Positions 1 to 6,542 of a stretch of 6,688 nucleotides of DNA are shown one piece after another; position 1 is the stretch's first letter, and each line of letters begins with the position of its first letter. The stretch covers positions 1 through 6,688 of the forward strand of contig CALKYK010000208.1 in assembly GCA_938003715.1 (NCBI GenBank), in the 5' to 3' direction. The stretch is from an uncultured Gammaproteobacteria bacterium (lineage in GTDB: Bacteria > Pseudomonadota > Gammaproteobacteria > Steroidobacterales > Woeseiaceae). A model generated the notes under the pieces. That model had not been told where the DNA came from. It searched no databases and saw only the letters and a program-made list of their open reading frames with translations. A program made the position numbers and the translations under genes.

Positions 1-14
1 CGCAACGCCGTAGC

Positions 15-42
15 CTGAAGGCATCCCTCCACACGCCTTCAG
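15..42. terminator. Possible terminator hairpin of an upstream gene
   Basis: CTGAAGGC (15-22) and GCCTTCAG (35-42) form a perfect 8-bp inverted repeat around a 12-base loop. No T-run follows on either strand, so an intrinsic terminator is only a possibility. In the first frame of the window a TGA stop at 16-18 would end a gene entering from the left inside this stem, but too little of that gene is present to call it. Confidence 0.3.
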
Positions 43-110
43 ACATTCTCCAGCAATTCTCCACTTCTGCGCCATGGCCCCGCCGCGCGCTTCCGCCGAC
101 GATCTGCCTC

Positions 111-132
111 GTTTCGCGACGGTTCGCGAAAC
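111..132. promoter_or_regulatory. 8-bp inverted repeat upstream of exported-protein gene
   Basis: GTTTCGCG (111-118) and CGCGAAAC (125-132) are perfect inverted repeats separated by 6 bases, centred about 40 bases before the ATG at 162. The shape fits a dimeric-regulator operator or a 5'-leader hairpin. I see no convincing -35/-10 pair near it and do not recognise the regulator. Confidence 0.35.
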
Positions 133-161
133 CTGAAGAGCAACGATCTTTGGAGGAAGAA

Positions 162-674
162 ATGAAGAAATTTACCCGGCTGATCTGCGCCACCGCAGTC
201 AGCACAACGATGCTGGCAGGCAATGTCCTGGCAGACAGTTCGGAATTCGAACGCCGGCGTCACATGAATTCGATCGTCGGCGCCTGGGAGGTCGAAGTCA
301 CCGTGCGTGTCGACGCCCCCGACTGCACGACCGCGGCCCCGGTTCCGTTCGGCGTGAATCCGTTTCCGTCCCTGAACACGTTCCACGAAGGCGGCACGAT
401 GAGCGAAACCGGTTCCCGGTCGCCTCCGTCGATGCGCAGCCCGGGCCACGGCGTCTGGAAGCGGACCGGCCGGCACTCGTTCGTGTACCGCCTGACGTTC
501 CAGGGCTTCGACGGCAACGGTTTCCTGGCGACGAACATGGACATCAGTTCGCAGCTGACCCTGGCACCGGACGGCCAGACCTTCAAGGGTGTCTCCCGCT
601 TCGCGTTCAGCGATGTGAGCGGCAACACGTTCCCGTTCTGCGCCACGCTGGACGGGATCCGATTCGCCGTGTGA
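162..674 (+). CDS. Small exported protein, possibly calycin/lipocalin-like, function unknown
   Basis: The product is 170 aa. The ATG at 162 is chosen because GGAGG (152-156) sits 5 bases before it and translation then opens with a textbook Sec signal peptide: MKK, a hydrophobic core around residues 7-20, and a likely cut after VLA at 24. The mature part begins with a GAWEVEV strand (40-46). It then carries FHEGGTMSET (74-83) and SPGHGVWKRTG (93-103), followed by alternating beta-strand-like segments ending in CATLDGIRF (160-168). I recall this pattern (GxW start, GGT.SE, PGHGVW) from uncharacterised small secreted proteins with a presumed beta-barrel fold; that is memory, not a search. Cys55 and Cys160 could form a disulfide in the periplasm. 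It is a single gene converging on the regulator gene. No enzyme motif is visible, so a binding role is only a guess. Confidence 0.85.
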   Translation: MKKFTRLICATAVSTTMLAGNVLADSSEFERRRHMNSIVGAWEVEVTVRVDAPDCTTAAPVPFGVNPFPSLNTFHEGGTMSETGSRSPPSMRSPGHGVWKRTGRHSFVYRLTFQGFDGNGFLATNMDISSQLTLAPDGQTFKGVSRFAFSDVSGNTFPFCATLDGIRFAV

Positions 675-686
675 CGGCTACCGGTT

Positions 687-716
687 CGGCGCCCGCGGCC
701 TTTGCCGCGGGCGCCG
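687..716. terminator. Hairpin between convergent genes (bidirectional terminator candidate)
   Basis: A perfect 13-bp GC-rich stem (687-699 with 704-716) closes on a 4-base CTTT loop. It fills most of the 50-bp gap between the stops of the plus gene (674) and the minus regulator gene (725). No T-tract follows on either strand, so it may act as a transcription block or 3'-end stabiliser instead of a classical intrinsic terminator. Confidence 0.6.
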
Positions 717-724
717 GCCCGGAC

Positions 725-2830
725 TCATTCCCCGTTCACTGAACGCCTTGCGGCCATGCAGCGATTCAGCAAGGACTCGAATCTCATCTCCGATCGCAGC
801 GATTCGAGCATGCGGTCGCCCTCGAGATCCAGACACCAGATGCCGCCGCTGCCGACCTCGCGATCCAGCCATTCGAACGCCGCATCGTTATCATCCAGCC
901 CCGCGTAAGCCACCGCGACGTGGTAGGGCGATACGTCGTGGCTCGAGACATAGTCGATGAGATCCTCCAGTACGACGCGGGCTTCGTCCTGGCGGCCGAG
1001 CCGGGCAAGTGCGTGAACGCGCAGCGAAGCTGTCCGCGCCGAAAAGCCGCCCGAGAACCTGTCCGCGTCCTCGAAGGCCTCGACAGCCCCTTCCAGGTCG
1101 CCGAGCGCCATGCGCACGTTGCCCAGGTGCAGGTGGCCGGGCCAGAAATCAGGCTTGATCGCAACCGCCTGCGTCGCGTGCTCGAGCGCTTCCTGCGCAT
1201 CGCCGCCCATCAGCGCCACGATCGCCGAGTTTGCGAACATCAGCGGAAACAGCGGATCGAGTTCGCGCGCGCGCCTCAGCATCGCGCGGGCCTCGATGTG
1301 CTTGTCGACCTGCATCAGCACGATGCCGAGAAACATGTGTGCCATCGCACTGTTCGGGCCCAGCGCAACCGCCCGCCGCGCCGACTCTTCGGCTGCAGGC
1401 AGGTTATCGTCCAGGAAGAAATGGAAGGAGCCCAGTGCGAGCTGCGTTTCCGCGAGATCGGTGCCGTATTCCAGCGCGCGCTGCAGCGCATCTCGCGCGG
1501 CGGAGTAAACCTCTTGCCGGTTCATGTCGGCCGTCACCGGCGAGGTAATCAGCGCGTGCGCGATGCCGGCCCAGGCGAGTGCGTAACCCGGATCCTTTTG
1601 CACCGCCTGTTCGTAGTAGCCGATTGCGCGCGAAATCGAACCCGGCTGGAACTGCATCCATTCGTTCCGCCCCCTGAGATAAAGCTCGTAGGCTTCCGGG
1701 TTGCGCGTCTGGCGACTGTCGATCTCGGCTGCGACGTCTGGCGACAGGCGCTGGCGGATCTGCTCCGCGATGGCGATGCTGAGATCTCTTTGTAACCCGA
1801 GAAGATTCGTCAGCGTGCGATCGAAGGACGCGGACCATACCTGCTCGCCGTCTCTCGCACGCAGCAGCCGGGACGTCAGCCGAAGACGCGAGCCGTCGAA
1901 ACGCAGGGCGCTCAGGACGACGAAATCCGCGCCGAGCTCAGCGCCGATTTTCTGCACCGACAGGGCGCCGTCGGCGAGCGCTCGCGTCGACACCACGCCG
2001 ATCACGCTCAGGTTCGGCAGGTCGATTTCCGCCAGGGCGTTGTTCGTGTCCTCGGCAATACCGGAGGCCAGGTATGCGTACCGGTCGTCGCCGGTGAGAT
2101 TCTCGAACGGCAGGATCGCAATGCGGGTCGGCGCCGGGTTTTCCGGCACCGTCTGCCAGTTAACGAGCGCAAGCCCGCCGGCAAGGACTGCAACGAGCGC
2201 GACGATCAGTGCGAAGGCGGGTAACTGCGTACGCGACGGTTCCTCGACAGGTACCGGGGTCGCATCGGGGATGGTCACTGCCGGCACCGTTTCCGGCGCG
2301 TTGAGCGGCTCCGTTACCGGCGCGATGGCCGGTTCGACGACCGGTTCATTGCCCGGCGCGATCACCGGCGCGATGAATCGATAGCCCTTGCCCGGGTTGG
2401 TGCGAATGTAAACGGGCTGGTCCGGAGAGTCGTGCAGTGCGGCGCGCAGCTTGCGAATGAGCGTGTTGACGCCCGCATCGAAGTCGATGATGACGTTCGA
2501 CGGCCACAGGGCGGCAACGATTTCCTCGCGGGTAACCAGGCGGTCGCGGTGCGTGACCAGCATGACCAGCAGGTCGAAAGGGCGCCGTTCCAGGTGCACC
2601 GCCTCGCCGCCATGCTTCAGCTGCTGGGCATCCAGGTCCAGTTCGAACTCGCCGAATCGATACGTGTTCGCCACCCGCGGTGCCCCTCGATCGTCCGTAA
2701 CAGCGCCGCCGGATATTTCCGGTTTGTTCAATTCTAGCTCAGACGCCCGACTCATGCGCCGGAAACGCGCAGGTCCCGCCGGCGCGAACACTGCCCCGCC
2801 TTGATTTCGACTTCGGTCCATCAAAGACAT
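725..2830 (-). CDS. CadC/ToxR-like membrane regulator: winged helix, TM helix, TolB-like and TPR domains
   Basis: The product is a 701-aa one-component transcription regulator. Residues 57-153 are an OmpR/PhoB-type winged helix with the family's YRFGEFELD strand, the RRPFDLLVMLV helix, the recognition region VNTLIRKLRAAL and the closing GKGYRF hairpin. A Pro/Val/Glu-rich linker (155-202) leads to one transmembrane helix (203-223). A TolB/FlgO-like domain follows (235-360, with IAILPFENL and LGADFVVLSALR). About six TPR-like units (377-690) come next, ending in the family-typical AFEWLDREV...LRSEMRFESLL. The DNA-binding part should be cytoplasmic and the TolB/TPR part periplasmic, giving direct signalling across the inner membrane. 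There is no phosphoacceptor receiver domain. The ATG at 2830 follows the receptor stop by 3 bases but lacks a strong Shine-Dalgarno; ATGs at 2821 or 2755 are alternatives that keep all domains. The target genes are unknown, and the neighbouring receptor is the obvious candidate. Confidence 0.92.
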   Translation of the reverse strand: MSLMDRSRNQGGAVFAPAGPARFRRMSRASELELNKPEISGGAVTDDRGAPRVANTYRFGEFELDLDAQQLKHGGEAVHLERRPFDLLVMLVTHRDRLVTREEIVAALWPSNVIIDFDAGVNTLIRKLRAALHDSPDQPVYIRTNPGKGYRFIAPVIAPGNEPVVEPAIAPVTEPLNAPETVPAVTIPDATPVPVEEPSRTQLPAFALIVALVAVLAGGLALVNWQTVPENPAPTRIAILPFENLTGDDRYAYLASGIAEDTNNALAEIDLPNLSVIGVVSTRALADGALSVQKIGAELGADFVVLSALRFDGSRLRLTSRLLRARDGEQVWSASFDRTLTNLLGLQRDLSIAIAEQIRQRLSPDVAAEIDSRQTRNPEAYELYLRGRNEWMQFQPGSISRAIGYYEQAVQKDPGYALAWAGIAHALITSPVTADMNRQEVYSAARDALQRALEYGTDLAETQLALGSFHFFLDDNLPAAEESARRAVALGPNSAMAHMFLGIVLMQVDKHIEARAMLRRARELDPLFPLMFANSAIVALMGGDAQEALEHATQAVAIKPDFWPGHLHLGNVRMALGDLEGAVEAFEDADRFSGGFSARTASLRVHALARLGRQDEARVVLEDLIDYVSSHDVSPYHVAVAYAGLDDNDAAFEWLDREVGSGGIWCLDLEGDRMLESLRSEMRFESLLNRCMAARRSVNGE
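2293..2375. repeat. Degenerate CCGGCGCGAT repeats encoding the regulator's linker
   Basis: ACCGGCGCGATG occurs at 2316-2327 and 2364-2375. CCCGGCGCGATC lies directly before the second copy (2352-2363), and a shorter TCCGGCGCGTTG starts near 2292. On the coding strand they read as the I-A-P / N-A-P units of the low-complexity Pro/Val/Glu linker just before the transmembrane helix. Length change by repeat slippage is plausible here. Confidence 0.5.
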
Positions 2831-2833
2831 TGC

Positions 2834-4939
2834 TCAAAACACGTAGCCGATGCCGGTCTCCCAGGTGTCCGGGTAGCCCGGGCTGGACTGCAGGAACACC
2901 TGGTCGAAATAGTCGGCGTTGCCGAGGTTTCGCCCGGAGGCGAACAGGTACCAGTTCTCGCGGGTGGGCGTGTAGGTCAGGAACAGGTTCAGCAAGCCGA
3001 AGCTGCCCTGCGTGAAGCGGGAGTCGTTGTCCACCGTGTAGAAAAAGCCGCTTCGAAAGTGATACTCGAGCCGGGCAGACAACTGCCCGCTCCGTCGCGG
3101 CGGGTGGTCATAGCGTATCGACCCGGTGGCGGTCCATTCGGGCGCACGCACGAGCTTGTTGCCGGAGAGCGTGTCGCCGGTGCGGTCGTTGCGGTACTCG
3201 ACGAATTCCCGTTTCGGCAACCAGACGAGCGCGCTCGAAATCGACACGCTGTCGGCCAGGCGCAGGCTCGCGGTCGCATCGACGCCGTAAACCTCCGACC
3301 TGGCCGCGTTGTCGACTTCGAAGATCAATCCCTCGTCCGTGATCGTGGACGTATTGACCTGCATGTCGCGGAAGTCGTACCAGAACATCGCGGCGTCGAG
3401 CGAAAGGCGTCGATCCTGCCGCTGGTACTTGGTGCCGGCTTCGAAGGCCAGGAGTTCCTCGGGACCGAATCGGTCCAGCACGCCGCCCAGGAGAATGGTG
3501 ATGCCACCGCTTTTGAAGCCGGTGGCTGCGCCGGCATACAGCAGCCAGTCGTCGCCGACCGCACGCTCGAGGTCCAGCCGCCAGGAAAGCTTGTTCTTAC
3601 TGACCTCGTCGGCAATCAGCGTCGGGCTGTCTTCGCGCCCGGTGCCCATCGTCGAGAGGAAATGCACCTCGTCGCTAACGCGCAGGCCGGTGGTGATGCG
3701 CCAGCGCTCGAAAACAGGCCACGCGACCTGGCCGAACAAGGCGTAGGCTGTGTCCGACGCCGTGCTGACCCGATCATGCGTCGGTATCGTGTCGAGCACC
3801 GGCGTGAACTGGAAAAAGGCGCCGCTCGATTTTTGGTCGTAAGCGTAAGTCCCAACGAGCCATTCGAGCCTGTTGTCGCGCCGCGACGCCAGTCGCACCT
3901 CCTGGCTCCACTGTTCGTGCTTGCCGGGCAAAAGGCTCCTCACGCAGTCGGCCAGGACGGGCAGACCGGCGCAGTCGTCGACGCCGCGCGTCGTGCTCCG
4001 GCCGTAACCGGTCACCGAGGTCAGGGTCACCGAATCGCAGTCGTAGTCGCGGTTGACGGCGACCACGTCGCTCGTCATGTCCAGGAACGGGTCTGCGTGT
4101 GTCACCGTGGTGCGGCGGATGTCGGAGGGTTCGGGAAGGAAGTTGGGCTGCGGTGTCCACAGATCGTTTCTTGCGCCGTCGTCCCCGAGATGCTGTGCCA
4201 TGACGAGGGCCCGAAAGTTCTCCCCACCGTCGAAACCCATCGACGCGCGCAGCCCGTGATAGTCCTGCTCGCCGAACTTCCGGCCATCGACCGAATTGCG
4301 CACGTATCCGTCGCCCTCGGACACGGTATAGGCGAGGCGAAACGCGAACCCGTCGCCGGGTAAATTCACCTGCCCCTCGAGGCGTGCGGTATCGAAACTG
4401 CCGTAGCCGGCCTCGATGTCTGCGCTGAATTCGGGCTCCGGTGCGCGAGTGATGGTGTTGATCGAACCGCCGGTCGCGTTGCGGCCGTAAAGCGTTCCCT
4501 GCGGACCTTTCAGTATTTCGATGCGTTCGAGGTCGAACTGGCGTCCGTTCGACAATGCGCCACTGCCCACGCTAACGCCGTTCAGGTGGGTCGCAACGGC
4601 TGCGGCGACACCGCGCAGCGAATATCCGACGCCGTTCATGCCGAACGTATTGACGACGAATCCGGGAATATTGTGCTGCAGGTCGAGGAAGTTGGTCAGG
4701 TCGATATCGTCCAGCAGCTCGCCGGATAGCACCTGCACGCTCATGGGAATGTCCTGCACGCTCTCTTCGGTCTTGCGCGCGGTGACGATGATCTCGTCGA
4801 GGAAACCCGTGTCTGCACCCGGCTCTTGCTGCGCGCCTGCGGGTGCCGCAAGCAGGCCGGCGGCTGCACACAGCCATCGCAGCCAGGTAGCGCGGCCCGC
4901 AGCAGCCTGGCGCCGGCTGAGTTGACCGTTCGCGGTCAT
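2834..4939 (-). CDS. TonB-dependent outer-membrane receptor, substrate unknown
   Basis: The product is a 701-aa beta-barrel transporter that would import a ligand using TonB-ExbBD energy. A signal peptide (about 1-36, ending PAGA) is followed directly by a TonB-box-like DEIIVTA (48-54). The plug runs about 55-165, with VQDIPMSVQVLSG and the signature EILKGPQGTLYGRNATGG (141-158). The barrel fills about 170-701 and ends in the terminal Phe needed for outer-membrane insertion. No FecA-type N-terminal signalling domain fits before the TonB box. Cys301, Cys323 and Cys332 cluster in a probable barrel loop. The start at 4939 is chosen over an in-frame ATG at 5077 because GGGGGG (4945-4950) precedes it by 5 bases and the signal peptide starts there; the longer start would also lie upstream of the predicted promoter. 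It is the first gene of an operon with the downstream regulator. The motifs do not tell siderophore, vitamin, glycan or peptide substrates apart. Confidence 0.95.
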   Translation of the reverse strand: MTANGQLSRRQAAAGRATWLRWLCAAAGLLAAPAGAQQEPGADTGFLDEIIVTARKTEESVQDIPMSVQVLSGELLDDIDLTNFLDLQHNIPGFVVNTFGMNGVGYSLRGVAAAVATHLNGVSVGSGALSNGRQFDLERIEILKGPQGTLYGRNATGGSINTITRAPEPEFSADIEAGYGSFDTARLEGQVNLPGDGFAFRLAYTVSEGDGYVRNSVDGRKFGEQDYHGLRASMGFDGGENFRALVMAQHLGDDGARNDLWTPQPNFLPEPSDIRRTTVTHADPFLDMTSDVVAVNRDYDCDSVTLTSVTGYGRSTTRGVDDCAGLPVLADCVRSLLPGKHEQWSQEVRLASRRDNRLEWLVGTYAYDQKSSGAFFQFTPVLDTIPTHDRVSTASDTAYALFGQVAWPVFERWRITTGLRVSDEVHFLSTMGTGREDSPTLIADEVSKNKLSWRLDLERAVGDDWLLYAGAATGFKSGGITILLGGVLDRFGPEELLAFEAGTKYQRQDRRLSLDAAMFWYDFRDMQVNTSTITDEGLIFEVDNAARSEVYGVDATASLRLADSVSISSALVWLPKREFVEYRNDRTGDTLSGNKLVRAPEWTATGSIRYDHPPRRSGQLSARLEYHFRSGFFYTVDNDSRFTQGSFGLLNLFLTYTPTRENWYLFASGRNLGNADYFDQVFLQSSPGYPDTWETGIGYVF

Positions 4940-4997
4940 TTCATCCCCCCGCCGTCCGCACCGGATGCCCGGACCAACGCAAGGAAAAAGGGAGCCG

Positions 4998-5026
4998 AAT
5001 TTAGGCCTTTCCGGATCCCTTGTCGA
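4998..5026 (-). promoter_or_regulatory. Sigma-70-like promoter for the receptor-regulator operon
   Basis: Read on the minus strand, TCGACA (5021-5026, 5 of 6 to TTGACA) is followed after exactly 17 bases by TAAATT (4998-5003, 4 of 6 to TATAAT). The start point would be near 4991, giving a leader of about 52 bases to the ATG at 4939. TTCCGG (5009-5014) and CCGGAA (5031-5036) flank the -35 as short inverted arms and might bind a regulator, though such GC-rich 6-mers also arise by chance. Confidence 0.55.
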
Positions 5027-5159
5027 GATGCCGGAATGCGATTTTTCCCGCCGGTAAAACCTTGCCCGGCGCGCCAACCGGCAGGGTTCCCGGTCTGCCG
5101 CGAGTCCAGATTTTCTCGATACAAGCTACAGCGGTTCTCCATGGCCGGGCGGCCGGTCG

Positions 5160-5176
5160 GGCGCAATGATTGCGCC
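5160..5176. promoter_or_regulatory. 17-bp perfect palindrome, candidate operator
   Basis: GGCGCAAT-G-ATTGCGCC is a perfect 8-bp inverted repeat with a single central base. It lies 49 to 65 bases upstream of the lipoprotein ATG at 5225, inside the divergent control region. That position and symmetry fit a dimeric repressor or activator site. A second, smaller dyad (CGTGCG 5184-5189, CGCACG 5194-5199) lies just downstream. I could not find a convincing plus-strand -35/-10 pair around it. Confidence 0.45.
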
Positions 5177-5224
5177 ATCCCGACGTGCGAGCGCGCACGG
5201 CGGCCACTTGCGAGGACAACTGAA

Positions 5225-6070
5225 ATGAACACACTCATCCGCGGCGCCTGCACCGCCCTGTTCCTGGCCATCGCCGGTTGCGGGGGTGGCGGCGGCGGCG
5301 CGCCGATTGCTGCGCCGGTCAACCAGCCGGGCGCACCGTCCGCTCCGCCGGCGCCCCCGGTACGGGGTATCGACTGCGGGACGCTGGGCTTCGACAAGAC
5401 CACCGACAAGACCGCCCCCCCGGGCGGCATCTGGCGCCGCTGGACATTCAATTGCGCAAACAACACGTTTCACGATATCTCGTTGGCGATCGTCACCGAG
5501 GACGGTCGGTTCCGCATAATCGGGGCCGACGAACACGTTTTGCGCGGTGACCTGTGGATGGACGGCGACACGTTCGATGGTTTCGGCGTCGACTTCGCGC
5601 CAACCGGCGTCGAGTACTTCTCCGGGCCGACGACCAGTATGTTCGTCGCGGGCAACGTTCGCGAAAGAGAGTTGCTTGAGGGCCGCTGGGGAACCGAGTG
5701 GGGTGATTACGGCTACTTCGGCTTCGACTACAAGCCGTCGATTTACGAAAGGGCGACCCCGCTGGCGGACCTCGCCGGTACCTGGCCGACTGATCGGGCA
5801 GGCGGTCCGGCACCCGGTGTGTGGACGATCGAAAGCGATGGGCGCTTCGAAGGCCAGGATGACCAGGGCTGCCTGTACGCCGGCCAGTTCTACATCATCG
5901 ATGACCGATTCAGCGTCCTCGATATCGATCTATCAGTGACGGACTGCGGCCTCGCGGGCTTTTACACCGGCCTTGCCTATTACGAAAAGCTGGTCGACTG
6001 GTGGGACAAAGGCATCAACGTGTACGTCGACGACGGTCAGCGGGCATTGCGCATCGTGATGGCGCTGTAA
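5225..6070 (+). CDS. Poly-Gly outer-membrane lipoprotein with two beta-rich domains, function unknown
   Basis: The product is 281 aa. The ATG at 5225 is set by GAGGA (5212-5216) 8 bases upstream and by an immediate lipoprotein signal peptide with lipobox IAGC; Cys19 would be lipidated. Gly at +2 favours outer-membrane sorting by the E. coli rule. A run of six Gly (20-25) and a Pro/Ala-rich tether (26-47) lead to two beta-rich segments. The first spans about 68-175. The second spans about 183-281 and begins LAGTW, with VWTIESDGRFEGQDDQGC (199-216) and CGLAGFYTGLAYY (241-253). Similar GTW...DGxFxG.D..GC..SG repeats occur, as I recall, in uncharacterised gammaproteobacterial lipoproteins. Cysteines at 51, 77, 216 and 241 may pair. 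Transcribed divergently from the receptor, it could be an accessory surface protein for it; that is inference. Confidence 0.85.
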   Translation: MNTLIRGACTALFLAIAGCGGGGGGAPIAAPVNQPGAPSAPPAPPVRGIDCGTLGFDKTTDKTAPPGGIWRRWTFNCANNTFHDISLAIVTEDGRFRIIGADEHVLRGDLWMDGDTFDGFGVDFAPTGVEYFSGPTTSMFVAGNVRERELLEGRWGTEWGDYGYFGFDYKPSIYERATPLADLAGTWPTDRAGGPAPGVWTIESDGRFEGQDDQGCLYAGQFYIIDDRFSVLDIDLSVTDCGLAGFYTGLAYYEKLVDWWDKGINVYVDDGQRALRIVMAL

Positions 6071-6075
6071 CCGCG

Positions 6076-6108
6076 CATCGCCACCAGGGCAAAGTCCTGG
6101 TGGCGATG
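6076..6108. terminator. Hairpin between convergent lipoprotein genes (bidirectional terminator)
   Basis: CATCGCCACCAGG (6076-6088) pairs perfectly with CCTGGTGGCGATG (6096-6108), a 13-bp stem on a 7-base loop, extendable by a G-T pair inside the loop. It fills the 41-bp gap between the stop of the plus lipoprotein (6070) and that of the minus lipoprotein (6112). The plus side continues TCTCTACT, only weakly T-rich. Confidence 0.65.
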
Positions 6109-6111
6109 TCT

Positions 6112-6483
6112 CTACTGAACCTGGCTGGCCGCCTGCTGGATCGATACGGTGGATGTGGCGATCGCCTTGTCGCCGCTGATAGAGACGTTCTCCGAGACCA
6201 GCGTAAACGTCAGGTCGGACTCGCCGAGCAGCTCCGCGGTGCGGGACTCGAGTTCCGTGCGGCAGGTTTGCATCAGCGCGTTCGCCGGGGTGTCCGAGGC
6301 GCCGACCACCGAGTGGGAAAACGTGCTGCCGTTTTCGCCTTGATCACCGGCTGGCTCGTCGTCACCGGCTTTCTTGATCGCCTCGACCGTGTCGGATACG
6401 AGGTCTTCGGGCATTTGCAGCTTGATGCAGCCCGACAACGCGGCCGAGACGACAATCATCAATACAATCTTGTGGATACGCAT
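6112..6483 (-). CDS. Small lipoprotein, function unknown
   Basis: The product is 123 aa. The N-terminus is a lipoprotein signal peptide (MRIHK, hydrophobic 6-16, lipobox LSGC) with Cys19 as the lipidation site; Ile at +2 argues against inner-membrane retention. After it come a short helical stretch (EDLVSDTVEAIKKAG, 26-40), an acidic Gly/Asp/Glu-rich linker (41-53), a second helix with Cys74 (about 66-86), and two likely beta strands (LTFTLVSENVSI and KAIATSTVSI). I do not recognise the family and see no catalytic motif; a small periplasm-facing binding or structural role would be a guess. No strong Shine-Dalgarno is seen, only weak purines (GTGAAGC) just before the ATG. It is a single gene, convergent with the larger lipoprotein, and its upstream region carries a CRP-type site in class II position. 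Confidence 0.82.
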   Translation of the reverse strand: MRIHKIVLMIVVSAALSGCIKLQMPEDLVSDTVEAIKKAGDDEPAGDQGENGSTFSHSVVGASDTPANALMQTCRTELESRTAELLGESDLTFTLVSENVSISGDKAIATSTVSIQQAASQVQ

Positions 6484-6513
6484 GCTTCACACCGTTGGAG
6501 TGTGTGTCGGCAC

Positions 6514-6542
6514 ATTATCGGCGCAAGGGATTGCCCTTGATG
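6514..6542 (-). promoter_or_regulatory. Promoter of the small lipoprotein gene, -35 missing
   Basis: On the minus strand GATAAT (6514-6519, 5 of 6 to TATAAT) is a good -10. At 17-bp spacing the -35 would be CATCAA (6537-6542), which does not match consensus. The start point would be about 6507, 24 bases before the ATG at 6483. A 16-bp dyad, CAAGGG-ATTG-CCCTTG (6524-6539), lies in the spacer. A strong -10 with no -35 is what activator-dependent promoters show. Confidence 0.5.

Noticed and set aside
150..161. TTG start at 150 for the exported protein
   Set aside because: It would place the Shine-Dalgarno inside the coding region; the ATG at 162 has ideal spacing and opens the signal peptide.
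920..1795. 291-codon plus-strand frame opposite the regulator gene
   Set aside because: It is a shadow of the TPR region; the residue make-up (Arg/His/Val rich) has no family pattern and there is no ribosome binding site.
2801..4363. 520-codon open frame on the plus strand opposite the receptor gene
   Set aside because: It lies wholly antisense to a clear TonB-dependent receptor, shows no domain or signal, and long antisense frames are expected in GC-rich genes.
4936..4944. Two-codon frame ATG-AAA-TGA overlapping the receptor start codon
   Set aside because: The G-run touches its ATG with no spacing, so it is unlikely to be translated; it is probably a by-product of the ATGAAATGA sequence.
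4940..5077. 46-residue N-terminal extension of the receptor from an ATG at 5077
   Set aside because: The signal peptide begins at the inner ATG (4939), which has a G-rich Shine-Dalgarno; the extension also covers the predicted promoter.
5040..5100. Imperfect hairpin AACCTTGCCCGG / CCGGCAGGGTT in the divergent gap
   Set aside because: The arms need bulges and the sequence is GC-rich enough for such pairing by chance; no regulatory landmark coincides with it.
4826..5224. Upstream extension of the 281-aa lipoprotein frame
   Set aside because: It would run antisense through the start of the receptor gene and bury the lipoprotein signal peptide; the ATG at 5225 has a ribosome binding site.
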